Of a stretch of DNA of 64,000 nucleotides, positions 26,682-35,193 are shown piece by piece. The stretch lies in contig NZ_CP063401.1 of the NCBI RefSeq assembly GCF_021729885.1, positions 620,001 through 684,000 of the forward strand. Reading direction: 5' to 3'. The notes under the pieces are model-generated. The model saw only the letters and a list, made by a program, of their open reading frames with translations, was not told the origin of the DNA and did not search any database. How positions within the stretch are numbered: the first letter of the stretch is position 1; the number at the start of each line of letters is the position of its first letter. Position numbers and translations under genes: made by a program. This stretch comes from Devosia sp. SL43. GTDB taxonomy: Bacteria; Pseudomonadota; Alphaproteobacteria; Rhizobiales; Devosiaceae.

Positions 26682-27176
26682 ATGACCAAGTCATCGCAAG
26701 TGGATCAGGATCTGATCCGGGCCATTGCCGAGCTGCTCAACAAGGAAAATCTCGCCGAGATCGAGATCGAGCAGGAGGACTTTCGGGTCCGCGTCACCCG
26801 CTCCTACGCCAATGAGGGCGTGACCTACGCCGCGCCGCCGCCGCAATATTACGCGCCGCAGGCCGCCGCTCCGACGTCCATTGCTCCTGCTGGCTCTGTG
26901 CCCGCCGCCGTCCCGGCCGCTGCCGAGGACCTGGCATCGAACCCAGGCACGCTGACCTCCCCCATGGTCGGCACAGCCTATCGCTCGCCGGAACCGGGCA
27001 AGCCGACCTTTGCCGAAGTCGGCACCAAGGTGACCGAGGGTCAGACCCTCCTCATCATCGAAGCCATGAAGACCATGAATCAGATCCCGGCACATCGCTC
27101 GGGCACCGTCACGCGCATCCTCGTCCAGGATGCCCAGCCGGTGGAATACGGCGAGCCACTCGTCGTCATCGAGTAA
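26682..27176 (+). CDS. accB: Biotin carboxyl carrier protein of acetyl-CoA carboxylase
   Basis: 164-residue BCCP. The N-terminal region, a Pro/Ala-rich linker (about 48-85; [11 protein letters not shown]) and a C-terminal biotinyl domain with the modified lysine in [16 protein letters not shown] are clear. It carries CO2 for fatty-acid synthesis. It precedes accC by 10 bases in an operon. Confidence 0.98.
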   Translation: MTKSSQVDQDLIRAIAELLNKENLAEIEIEQEDFRVRVTRSYANEGVTYAAPPPQYYAPQAAAPTSIAPAGSVPAAVPAAAEDLASNPGTLTSPMVGTAYRSPEPGKPTFAEVGTKVTEGQTLLIIEAMKTMNQIPAHRSGTVTRILVQDAQPVEYGEPLVVIE

Positions 27177-27186
27177 GGGGGACTTC

Positions 27187-28533
27187 ATGTTTCAGAAGGT
27201 CCTCATCGCCAACCGTGGCGAAATCGCCCTGCGCATCCTGCGCGCCTGCAAGGAACTGGGCATCCAGACCGTTGCGGTGCATTCCACCGCCGACGCCAAC
27301 GCCATGCATGTGCGCCTCGCCGACGAGAGCGTCTGCATCGGCCCGCCCGCGGCCAAGGACAGCTATCTCAATATTCCGTCGATCATGGCCGCCTGCGAGA
27401 TCACCGGCGCTGATGCGGTCCATCCGGGCTACGGCTTCCTCTCGGAAAACGCCCGTTTTGCCAAGATTTTGACCGAGCACAAGGTGACCTTCATCGGTCC
27501 CTCCTCGCATCATATCGAGATCATGGGCGACAAGATCACGGCCAAGAAGACTGCTGTTGAGCTTGGAATTCCCGTGGTGCCCGGCTCGGCCGGCGCTGTC
27601 GAATCCGACGAAGAAGCGCTCAAGACCGCCAAGGAAATCGGCTATCCGGTCCTGATCAAGGCGACCGCCGGTGGCGGTGGCCGCGGCATGAAAGTGGCGC
27701 TCAACGAATCCGAAGTGCTTGTCGCCTGGTCGACGGCCCGCTCGGAGGCTAAGGCCGCCTTCGGCAACGACTCCGTCTACATGGAAAAGTATCTCGGCAA
27801 GCCGCGCCACATCGAAGTCCAGGTCATGGGCGATGGCCAAGGCAATGCCGTGCATTTGGGCGTGCGCGACTGCTCGCTGCAGCGTCGTCACCAGAAGGTT
27901 TGGGAAGAGGCCGGTGGCCCCACCATCAAGCCTGACGAGCGCGACAAGATCGGCGAGATCTGCGCCGCCGCCATGCGCAAGCTCAAATACTCCGGCGCCG
28001 GCACCGTCGAATTCCTCTACGAGGACGGCAATTTCTACTTCATCGAGATGAACACCCGCCTGCAGGTGGAGCATCCGGTCACCGAGCGCATCACCGGCAT
28101 CGACATCGTCTATGAGCAGATCCGCGTTGCATCGGGCGAAAAGCTCTCGATGACGCAGGACAAGGTGCAGTTCTTCGGTCACGCCATCGAAGTGCGCATC
28201 AATGCCGAGGATCCGCAGACCTTCGCGCCCTCGCCGGGCACCATCACCTTCTACCACCCCGCTGGTGGCGTCGGTATCCGCGTCGATTCGGCGGTGTACC
28301 AGGGCTACAAGATCCCGCCCTACTACGACTCCCTGATCGGCAAGCTCATCGTCTACGGCCGCAACCGCGACGAATGCCTGCAGCGCCTGCGCCGTGCCGT
28401 GGACGAGTTCGTGATCGATGGCGTCAAGACCACGCTGCCGCTGTTCCAGCGCCTGATCAAAGAGCCGGATATTCTCAGCGGCAATTACGACATCCACTGG
28501 CTGGAGAAGTATCTGGCTGAGAACAAGGTCTGA
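27187..28533 (+). CDS. accC: Biotin carboxylase subunit of acetyl-CoA carboxylase
   Basis: 448-residue ATP-grasp enzyme carboxylating the biotin on AccB. It starts MFQKVLIANRGEIALRI, has the ATP-grasp loop KATAGGGGRGMKVA, the catalytic region FIEMNTRLQVEHPVTE, and the C-terminal EDPQTFAPSPGTIT. The start at 27187 follows GGGGG with good spacing; a longer in-frame reading overlaps the end of accB. A terminator follows. Confidence 0.98.
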   Translation: MFQKVLIANRGEIALRILRACKELGIQTVAVHSTADANAMHVRLADESVCIGPPAAKDSYLNIPSIMAACEITGADAVHPGYGFLSENARFAKILTEHKVTFIGPSSHHIEIMGDKITAKKTAVELGIPVVPGSAGAVESDEEALKTAKEIGYPVLIKATAGGGGRGMKVALNESEVLVAWSTARSEAKAAFGNDSVYMEKYLGKPRHIEVQVMGDGQGNAVHLGVRDCSLQRRHQKVWEEAGGPTIKPDERDKIGEICAAAMRKLKYSGAGTVEFLYEDGNFYFIEMNTRLQVEHPVTERITGIDIVYEQIRVASGEKLSMTQDKVQFFGHAIEVRINAEDPQTFAPSPGTITFYHPAGGVGIRVDSAVYQGYKIPPYYDSLIGKLIVYGRNRDECLQRLRRAVDEFVIDGVKTTLPLFQRLIKEPDILSGNYDIHWLEKYLAENKV

Positions 28534-28540
28534 GACATCG

Positions 28541-28564
28541 AGGGGCGCTTTTGCGCCCCTTTCC
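28541..28564 (+). terminator. Terminator after accC
   Basis: Stem AGGGGCGC/GCGCCCCT with a TTTT loop and TTCC tail, 7 bases after the accC stop and ahead of aat. Some read-through is possible since aat begins 18 bases later. Confidence 0.75.
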
Positions 28565-28581
28565 TTTCAGCCGGAATTGCC

Positions 28582-29220
28582 ATGGCCCGCCGCCAAGATC
28601 CCTTCGACATCGAGATCACGCCCGAACTGATTATCCGCGCCTATCGTGCCGGCATCTTTCCGATGTCGGAGGATGCCGAGGATGAGGACCTGTTCTGGGT
28701 CAGTCCGGAAATGCGTGGCATCATTCCGCTCGATGGCTTTCGTCTGTCCACCAGCCTGCGCAAGGCAATCCGCAAGTCGGGGTTTACGGTCAAGGTCGAT
28801 ACAGATTTCGAGGCCATCATCGACGGTTGCGCGCAACCAGACCAGGGCCGCGAGACCACCTGGATCAATCGCACCATCCGCAACGTCTATGGCGAGCTGT
28901 TCCAGCGTGGAGTGGCGCATACGGTGGAAGTATGGGACGGCGCGGAGCTGGTCGGCGGGCTCTATGGGCTTGCCATCGGCGGCGCGTTTTTTGGCGAGTC
29001 GATGTTTCACCGCCGCACCAATGCCAGCAAGATGGCCATGGCCCATCTGGTGGAGCGGCTCAACGCGGGTGGGTTCGTTCTGTTGGATACGCAGTTCGTC
29101 ACCGACCATCTAGCGTCGCTCGGCGGCGTCGAAATCCCGCGCAGCGACTACGAGGAGCGCCTTGCCGCAGCGCTCCTCGTGAATGGCGACTGGAACGCCT
29201 GGGACCAAGCCGCTACTTAA
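28582..29220 (+). CDS. aat: Leucyl/phenylalanyl-tRNA-protein transferase
   Basis: 212-residue N-degron pathway enzyme that adds Leu or Phe to proteins with basic N-termini. The family segments [39 protein letters not shown] and [16 protein letters not shown] are intact. Its 3' end overlaps the convergent GyrI-like gene by 8 bases. Confidence 0.96.
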   Translation: MARRQDPFDIEITPELIIRAYRAGIFPMSEDAEDEDLFWVSPEMRGIIPLDGFRLSTSLRKAIRKSGFTVKVDTDFEAIIDGCAQPDQGRETTWINRTIRNVYGELFQRGVAHTVEVWDGAELVGGLYGLAIGGAFFGESMFHRRTNASKMAMAHLVERLNAGGFVLLDTQFVTDHLASLGGVEIPRSDYEERLAAALLVNGDWNAWDQAAT

Positions 29221-29704
29221 CGCGGAAGGCGATTTCCGTTACCGGATGACCCGAAGGGTCCTCGCCAGGATCCTTGTGGTAGATTTCGAGGCGGGTGGCT
29301 CCGACAAAGTTGTCGCCTTCGACCTTGCCGGCGAACTCATAGCCTTGGGCCCTCGCCCATTCGTCGAGCTTCATGTTCGCATCGTGCAGCTCGTGATAGG
29401 GCACAGTCGCGGTGATCGAAGCGTATTTTCCGCCAGGAATGGCGCCAGTGGTGAAGCGCCCGTCAGCCGGCAAAACGGTAGTCGTCGGCATGCCGGCCTG
29501 CATTTCCATCCTGCCACCGGGGAAGAAGCTCACATAGTTGAAGTATGGTGGGCCAGCGAGTTCGCCGCCCTTGCTCTTTACCCACGCGATGACATCATCG
29601 ATCAGCGGCGGAGCCTGTTCCGATATCTCCGGCTGAGTGAGCGTCAGCAGGATGGCAGCGTAAGGTTGGTCGGCTCGTTCGACAATCTTGGGTTCAGTTA
29701 GCAT
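29213..29704 (-). CDS. GyrI-like small-molecule-binding protein
   Basis: 163-residue stand-alone domain resembling the effector-binding domain of AraC/GyrI/SOUL-like proteins. [22 protein letters not shown], the [20 protein letters not shown] strand-helix unit and the C-terminal [20 protein letters not shown] are characteristic. Such proteins bind or hydrolyse hydrophobic compounds. It overlaps the end of aat by 8 bases and lies upstream of the SDR gene on the same strand. Confidence 0.8.
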   Translation of the reverse strand: MLTEPKIVERADQPYAAILLTLTQPEISEQAPPLIDDVIAWVKSKGGELAGPPYFNYVSFFPGGRMEMQAGMPTTTVLPADGRFTTGAIPGGKYASITATVPYHELHDANMKLDEWARAQGYEFAGKVEGDNFVGATRLEIYHKDPGEDPSGHPVTEIAFRVK

Positions 29705-29768
29705 GTTTTGTACTCCTCAGATGGCTCCACCCTGCCCCAAATCAGAGCGTTGGACTTGATCGCGCTTG

Positions 29769-30554
29769 CTAGTCGATCAACGCCCCACCTGTGGCATTGG
29801 CAAAAGTGGCCGTCATGCCGGCAGCCAGGTCACTTGACAGCAGTGTCACCGCATCGGCCACCTGTGCCAAGGCTGTGACCCGGCCCAGTGGAACACCGCT
29901 CCCCCACTCCTCGGACAATTCCTTGAATGTCTTACCCACGGCCTCAGCATGCTGCATCCAGGCATCGCGCACGCCAGGCGCATCAGGCGATCCCGGTGAC
30001 CGAACCCAGCAAACGCGGACGCCCTTGTGGCCTACTTCTTGTCCGAGCTGACGCAGGAAGTTCTCGACGGCCGCGCAAGCGATACCAAAACCGCCGACAT
30101 TGGCCATGGTAACCCGCCCGACATTGGCGGTGATGCCCACGATCACGCCGCCCGCGTGCTGGGCCATGTGGTCAGCCACGATAGTCCCGGTATGAAACCA
30201 GGTCCGCATCCCGCCGAGGATCGGCGCCATGACGGCGTCATAGCCCATCTCGGACATGTGGCTGCCCTGCACATCGTCCCAGTAGATGCCGTTGAACATG
30301 ATCTGGACCGGCCCCAGTCGACCGGTCACCTCGTCGAGGTGCGCTGCGATCGAGGCGGGGTCGCGGGCATCGACCAGGGTGACATCGACCTTACCGCCGA
30401 CGGCCCGAATCTCCTCGGCGACCGCATCGAGCGGTGCTCGGTTGCGCGCCGCCAGCACCACATGCGCGCCCTCGCGTGCATAGGCTCTGGCCACCGCTCC
30501 ACCAACCGCACCGCTGCCACCATAGATGAGCGCGGTCTTGTTCTTGAGCAACAT
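29769..30554 (-). CDS. SDR-family protein lacking the usual catalytic YxxxK
   Basis: 261-residue short-chain dehydrogenase-like protein. The nucleotide-binding loop is YGGSGAVGGAVARAYAREGA. At the usual YxxxK position the sequence reads GGFGIACAAVENF, so both Tyr and Lys seem replaced (Phe and Cys). The C-terminus ends in ATFANATGGALID. It may be an atypical reductase or a binding protein. The start at 30554 is chosen because GGAGG lies 6 bases upstream; an ATG two codons earlier touches that Shine-Dalgarno site. Its link to the galactose cassette is uncertain. Confidence 0.85.
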   Translation of the reverse strand: MLLKNKTALIYGGSGAVGGAVARAYAREGAHVVLAARNRAPLDAVAEEIRAVGGKVDVTLVDARDPASIAAHLDEVTGRLGPVQIMFNGIYWDDVQGSHMSEMGYDAVMAPILGGMRTWFHTGTIVADHMAQHAGGVIVGITANVGRVTMANVGGFGIACAAVENFLRQLGQEVGHKGVRVCWVRSPGSPDAPGVRDAWMQHAEAVGKTFKELSEEWGSGVPLGRVTALAQVADAVTLLSSDLAAGMTATFANATGGALID

Positions 30555-30616
30555 CAACATCCTCCAAGCTGTTTCGCCGCCAAGGACGCGGCGTGGCCCC
30601 TGGCACCGACATTGGC

Positions 30617-30648
30617 GCAAAAGAAAAGGCCCGCCAATGGCGGGCCTT
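30617..30648 (-). terminator. Terminator of the IlvD/Edd-type dehydratase gene
   Basis: Stem AAGGCCCGCC/GGCGGGCCTT (30626-30648) followed on the minus strand by a U-rich TTTTCTTTTG tract, 22 bases after the dehydratase stop codon. Confidence 0.9.
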
Positions 30649-30669
30649 CCTGATTTTTGACCGATAAGA

Positions 30670-32484
30670 TCAGTGGTTGTCGCGCGGCACGCCATTGGTC
30701 TGGGCGATGCGCTGGTACTTCTCGGCCGGCTTGAGAATGGCGCCATCGCCGAGCTGGCCGACGATGCCGCGCTGGATTTCCTGCCACGGGGTCTGGTGCT
30801 TGGGGAACTTGTAGCCGCCCATCGATTCCAGATCAGCGCGACGGGTCGCGATTTCCTCATCCGAGATCAGGATATTGGCCTGGCCCTTGTTGAGATCGAT
30901 CCGCACCATGTCACCCGTGCGCAGGATGGCAAGGTTGCCACCGGCAGCCGCTTCCGGAGACGCATTGAGAATCGAAGGCGAACCCGACGTGCCCGATTGG
31001 CGACCATCGCCGATACAGGCCAGGGCATGAATGCCCTTCTTGATGAGGTAGGCCGGCGGCCGCATGTTGACCACCTCAGCCGCGCCCGGATAGCCGATGG
31101 GGCCGGCACCGCGCATGAACAGCAGCGTGTTTTCGTCGATTTCCAGGGACGGGTCGTCGATGCGATGGTGATAATCCTCCGGACCGTCGAACACCACTGC
31201 CTTGCCCTCGAACATGCCCGGATGCTCGGGATTGTTGAGGTAGCGATCGCGGAACTCGGTCGAGATCACTGATGTCTTCATGATGGCGTTGTCGAACAGG
31301 TTGCCGCGCAGCACGAGGAACCCGGCCTCGGTCTTGAGCGGGTTATCGAAGTGGCGGATGACCTTGTCGTCCTGAATCGTCGTGTTCCGGCAATTCTCGC
31401 CAATGGTCTTGCCGTTGACGGTGGGCGCGTTCTCGCGGATCAGGCCCTGCGTCATCAGCTCGTTGACGACAGCCGGCACACCGCCGGCATGGTAATAGTC
31501 CTCGCCCAGATACTCACCGGCCGGCTGCAGGTTCACCAGCAGCGGCACCTTGTGGCCATAGGTCTGGAAATCCTGCAGTTCCAGCTCGACGCCAATATGC
31601 TTGGCGATGGCCTGGATATGGATCGGCGCATTGGTCGAACCACCGATCGCCGAATTGACGACGATGGTATTGATGAAGTTGTCCTTGGTCAGGATGTCGG
31701 ACGGCTTGAGATCTTCGTGGACCATATCGACGATGCGCTTGCCCGTGCGATAGGCCATTTCCTGGCGGTCGCGATAGGGTGCAGGAATCGCGGCCGAACC
31801 GGGCAACTGCATGCCCAGCGACTCGGCCAGCGAGTTCATGGTCGAGGCCGTGCCCATGGTATTGCAGTAGCCGGTAGAGGGCGCCGACGAGGCCACCAAT
31901 TCGATGAACTGGGCATAGTCGATTTCGCCGGCCGCCATCATCTGGCGGGCCTTCCACACGATGGTGCCCGAGCCCGTACGCTCGCCCTTATGCCAGCCAT
32001 TGAGCATCGGTCCTACCGACAGTGCGATGGCAGGAATATTGACCGTCGCGGCGCCCATCAGCATGGCCGGGGTCGTCTTGTCGCAGCCGATTGTCAGCAC
32101 CACGCCGTCGAGCGGATAGCCATAGAGCACTTCGACGAGGCCGAGATAGGCCAGGTTCCGGTCGAGGCCGGCCGTTGGGCGCTTGCCGGTTTCCTGAATG
32201 GGATGGACCGGGAATTCGATGGCGATGCCGCCTGCTTCGCGGATGCCTTCTCGCACGCGTTCGGCCAGCACGATGTGGTGGCGGTTACAGGGGCTCAGAT
32301 CCGAGCCGGTCTGGGCAATGCCGATAATCGGCTTGTCCGACTGCAGCTCTTCGCGCGACACGCCGAAGTTCATGTAGCGCTCGAGATATAGCGCGGTCAT
32401 GTCCGGATTGTCCGGGTTGTCGAACCAGGCGCGAGAACGCAACTTCTTGGGCGCGGAACCGCCGTTACCTGCCGTCATTTTCAT
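30670..32484 (-). CDS. IlvD/Edd-family sugar-acid dehydratase (galactonate/arabinonate type)
   Basis: 604-residue Fe-S dehydratase. Cluster cysteines are seen in [19 protein letters not shown] and [32 protein letters not shown] lies near the C-terminus. Branched-chain IlvD and aldonate dehydratases share these motifs. The [19 protein letters not shown] start and the divergent galactonate genes (dgoK, dgoA, lactonase, beta-galactosidase) favour D-galactonate or L-arabinonate as substrate (inference). It would convert galactonate to 2-dehydro-3-deoxygalactonate. AAGGAAAG precedes the ATG. Confidence 0.9.
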   Translation of the reverse strand: MKMTAGNGGSAPKKLRSRAWFDNPDNPDMTALYLERYMNFGVSREELQSDKPIIGIAQTGSDLSPCNRHHIVLAERVREGIREAGGIAIEFPVHPIQETGKRPTAGLDRNLAYLGLVEVLYGYPLDGVVLTIGCDKTTPAMLMGAATVNIPAIALSVGPMLNGWHKGERTGSGTIVWKARQMMAAGEIDYAQFIELVASSAPSTGYCNTMGTASTMNSLAESLGMQLPGSAAIPAPYRDRQEMAYRTGKRIVDMVHEDLKPSDILTKDNFINTIVVNSAIGGSTNAPIHIQAIAKHIGVELELQDFQTYGHKVPLLVNLQPAGEYLGEDYYHAGGVPAVVNELMTQGLIRENAPTVNGKTIGENCRNTTIQDDKVIRHFDNPLKTEAGFLVLRGNLFDNAIMKTSVISTEFRDRYLNNPEHPGMFEGKAVVFDGPEDYHHRIDDPSLEIDENTLLFMRGAGPIGYPGAAEVVNMRPPAYLIKKGIHALACIGDGRQSGTSGSPSILNASPEAAAGGNLAILRTGDMVRIDLNKGQANILISDEEIATRRADLESMGGYKFPKHQTPWQEIQRGIVGQLGDGAILKPAEKYQRIAQTNGVPRDNH

Positions 32485-32772
32485 CTTTCCTTGCTGCTAC
32501 CGGCGCGCGCGAGCAGCGTCGGGTTTGACAGGTTCTAACATGGCGAGCGGTCTTGTGAATGCGATTCCGCATAAAAAATCATACTTATGGCTGGCGAGCT
32601 GGAATTCCTTGGTCTATGTGGCGGTTCGCGGAACCAGCCTTACCCTGAGAGGGGACGTGTTAGCGTCTGACGGCTTTGGTTTCAGCGGCGCAACACCAGC
32701 CAGAATCGGTCTGGCTGAAACAGCGTTCAGCGATTAGGGTCGCGCCCGAAGCGGGGCGGCGGAGAGGAATTC
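32485..32772. promoter_or_regulatory. Divergent control region of galactonate genes
   Basis: 288 bases between the dehydratase (minus) and dgoK (plus). It includes an AT-rich stretch (about 32570-32590) and the palindrome GGTTC-GCG-GAACC at 32623-32635; an ATTCCGC at 32563-32569 is complementary to the GCGGAA of that palindrome. A transcription regulator binding here is likely, but no regulator gene lies in the window. Confidence 0.55.
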
Positions 32773-33693
32773 GTGACCGACATCGTAGACTGGATCGCCG
32801 TCGATTGGGGCACCTCCAACCTGCGGGCCTGGGGCCTTGCGCCCGATGGCACTGTCGCGCTGGAGCGCAGCTCGGCCAAGGGCATGGGCAAGCTGACGCG
32901 TGAGGAATTTCCCGGCGCTTTGACGGAACTGCTCGATGGCGTTGCGTCATCCCGCGGCGGTCCGCTCGATGTGCTGATCTGCGGCATGGCCGGAGCCCGC
33001 CAGGGCTGGCTCGAGGCACCCTATCTCGAAGCCCCCACCGATCTGCGCGGCCTGCTCGATGGCGCGGTGCATCCCCAGATGCCCGATAGGCATATCGCGC
33101 CTGCCATCCTGCCCGGCGTGTGCCAAAAAGCAGGCGCCGACAACGTCATGCGCGGCGAAGAAACCCAGCTGCTGGGCTATGCCGCACTCAATCCAGGCTA
33201 TACCGGCGTGGTCTGCATGCCGGGCACCCATTCTAAATGGGCCCAGCTCTCAGGCACCCGCATCGAGCACTTCTCCACCGCCATGACGGGAGAAATGTTC
33301 GAGATACTGCGCACCCATTCGGTCCTGCGCCATTCGCTGACCGGCGATCTCGATGGTCCCGGCCGGGCCGAAGGTTTTGCCGCTGGCGCCGTTGCGGGAC
33401 TCGAGCATCCGGAACAGTTGCTCGGTACGCTGTTCCAGGTGCGCGCCGGATCGTTGCTGTCAGGTCGTCAACCGGACTGGTGCGCGGGCTATCTTTCGGG
33501 CCTGCTGATCGGGACGGAAATCGGCAGCAATCGTCATCTCATCGGCGACCAAGCCGTGCCATTGATCGGCTCGCCCGCACTGTGCGCGCTCTATGCACAG
33601 GTACTGGGCATGATCGGCGCCGCCGGCGCGCCGCAGGACGCCACCCAGATCGTTCTCGCCGGCCTCAAGGCCGCGCGGAGCTTCGCCGCATAG
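32773..33693 (+). CDS. dgoK: 2-dehydro-3-deoxygalactonokinase
   Basis: 306-residue kinase phosphorylating KDGal to KDPGal. The N-terminal WIAVDWGTSNLRAW is the ATP-binding phosphate loop of this family; LICGMAGARQGWLEAPY and CMPGTHSKWAQL are further DgoK signatures. It starts with GTG at 32773, preceded by GGAGAGG. It is the first gene of a plus-strand run dgoK-dgoA-lactonase-beta-galactosidase. Confidence 0.95.
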   Translation: MTDIVDWIAVDWGTSNLRAWGLAPDGTVALERSSAKGMGKLTREEFPGALTELLDGVASSRGGPLDVLICGMAGARQGWLEAPYLEAPTDLRGLLDGAVHPQMPDRHIAPAILPGVCQKAGADNVMRGEETQLLGYAALNPGYTGVVCMPGTHSKWAQLSGTRIEHFSTAMTGEMFEILRTHSVLRHSLTGDLDGPGRAEGFAAGAVAGLEHPEQLLGTLFQVRAGSLLSGRQPDWCAGYLSGLLIGTEIGSNRHLIGDQAVPLIGSPALCALYAQVLGMIGAAGAPQDATQIVLAGLKAARSFAA

Positions 33694-33701
33694 GAGTATT
33701 T

Positions 33702-34313
33702 ATGGACCACCGCCATCTCATCGCTATCCTGCGCGGCATCACGCCCGGCGAGACCATTGCCGTCTGCGAGGCGCTGATAGAAGCCGGCATCACCATGATC
33801 GAGGTGCCGCTCAACTCGCCCGATGCGCTGACCAGCATCGCCATGGCGTCCAATTCGCTGGGTGACAAAGCCGCAATCGGCGCCGGTACCGTGCTGACCA
33901 AGAAGAACGTCTGGGCCGTATCGGATGCCGGCGGCACATTCATCGTCTCGCCGGACACCAACAAGCAGGTGATCGAGGAGACGGTGCGGCTGCAGATGCT
34001 GTCCTATCCTGGCGTGTTCACCCCCACCGACGCCTTCCGCGCCATCAAGGCAGGCGCCACGGGGCTGAAGTTCTTCCCCGCAGAAGTGCTTGGCCCCAAG
34101 GGCATCAAGGCGATGAAGGCCGTGCTGCCGCCGGACATGCCGGTCTATGCCGTGGGCGGCGCCAATCCCGACAATTTCGGCGAGTATTTCGCCGCGGGCT
34201 GCACCGGTTTCGGCCTTGGAACCTACATCTACAAGCCCGGTATGGACGCCGCGCAGGTCGCAGAGCGCGGCGCTGCCGCCGTCGCCGCCTATGACGCAGG
34301 GAAAGCGGTATGA
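33702..34313 (+). CDS. dgoA: 2-dehydro-3-deoxy-6-phosphogalactonate aldolase
   Basis: 203-residue class I aldolase of the KDPG/KDPGal family, splitting KDPGal to pyruvate and glyceraldehyde 3-phosphate. The Schiff-base lysine is K123 in GATGLKFFPAE and the catalytic glutamate is E34 in TMIEVPLNSP. The ATG at 33702 follows AGGAG; an in-frame extension to 33237 runs through dgoK in another frame. Its stop overlaps the next start (ATGA). Confidence 0.96.
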   Translation: MDHRHLIAILRGITPGETIAVCEALIEAGITMIEVPLNSPDALTSIAMASNSLGDKAAIGAGTVLTKKNVWAVSDAGGTFIVSPDTNKQVIEETVRLQMLSYPGVFTPTDAFRAIKAGATGLKFFPAEVLGPKGIKAMKAVLPPDMPVYAVGGANPDNFGEYFAAGCTGFGLGTYIYKPGMDAAQVAERGAAAVAAYDAGKAV

Positions 34314-35185
34314 CTCAGACCGCTAAGCTTCTGCTTGATTGCCAGTGCCAGCTGGGCGAAGGCCCGATCTGGCACCCCGGGCGCCAGCAGCTGTTCTTTT
34401 TCGACATCAACGAGCAGACCCTGTTCGCGGTGACCGCGGCCGGCGAGATCGCCGATAGCTGGCTGTTCAATGAGACGATCGCCGCCGCAGCTGTAGTCGA
34501 CAACCACACGCTGGTGCTGGCGACCGACACCGGCCTCAAGGAATTCGATCTGGCGACCGGCGGCATGAACCGGATCAACGAGATCGAGGCCGACCAGCCC
34601 GAGACGCGGACCAACGACAGCCGCGTGCATCCATCCGGCGCGTTCTGGATCGGCACGATGACGCGGGCCGAGGACAATCCCGGTGGCGCTGTCTACCACT
34701 ACCGGTCGGGTGCACTGACGACGCTCAAGACCGGCGTCAAGATACCCAACGCCACGTGCTTCTCGCCCGATGGCCGGACCGCCTATTGGACCGATACGCC
34801 CACCAAGAAGATCATGAAGATCGCCACCGACCCGACCACCGGCCTGCCAATCGGGGAATGGTCGCTGTTTGCCGACGTGGAAGGTCATCGCGGCTGGCCC
34901 GATGGCGCCGTGGTCGACAGCGAGGGCTATCTGTGGAACGCCCGCTGGGGCGGCTCCTGCGTGGTGCGCCACGCCCCTGACGGTTCGATCGACCGCATCG
35001 TCGAGGTGCCGGTGAGCCAGGTCACCTGCCCGGCTTTCGGCGGCCCCGACCTCAAGACCATGTTCATCACCACGGCAGCCAAGAATATGAGCGCCGAACA
35101 GCTGGCGGCCGAAAAGCATGCTGGCAGCCTGTTTGCCATAGACCTCGACGTTGCCGGTCAGCCTGAACCATCCATCACCCTCTGA
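34310..35185 (+). CDS. SMP-30/gluconolactonase-family lactonase
   Basis: 291-residue beta-propeller lactonase. CQLGEGPIWHPG contains the metal-binding glutamate, TNDSRVHPSGAFWIGTM the Asn/Asp metal site, and GWPDGAVVDSEGYLWNA the second Asp. In this cassette it most likely opens D-galactono-1,4-lactone to galactonate. It overlaps dgoA by 4 bases (ATGA) and is followed 8 bases later by the beta-galactosidase. Confidence 0.93.
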   Translation: MTQTAKLLLDCQCQLGEGPIWHPGRQQLFFFDINEQTLFAVTAAGEIADSWLFNETIAAAAVVDNHTLVLATDTGLKEFDLATGGMNRINEIEADQPETRTNDSRVHPSGAFWIGTMTRAEDNPGGAVYHYRSGALTTLKTGVKIPNATCFSPDGRTAYWTDTPTKKIMKIATDPTTGLPIGEWSLFADVEGHRGWPDGAVVDSEGYLWNARWGGSCVVRHAPDGSIDRIVEVPVSQVTCPAFGGPDLKTMFITTAAKNMSAEQLAAEKHAGSLFAIDLDVAGQPEPSITL

Positions 35186-35193
35186 GATCCGTC

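Noticed and set aside
27166..28497. Minus-strand open frame of 443 codons opposite accC
   Set aside because: Antisense to an intact accC with all ATP-grasp motifs.
32399..32737. Plus-strand frame of 112 codons over the dehydratase start and the divergent promoter
   Set aside because: Part is antisense to the dehydratase N-terminus, and the rest is the AT-richer promoter region.
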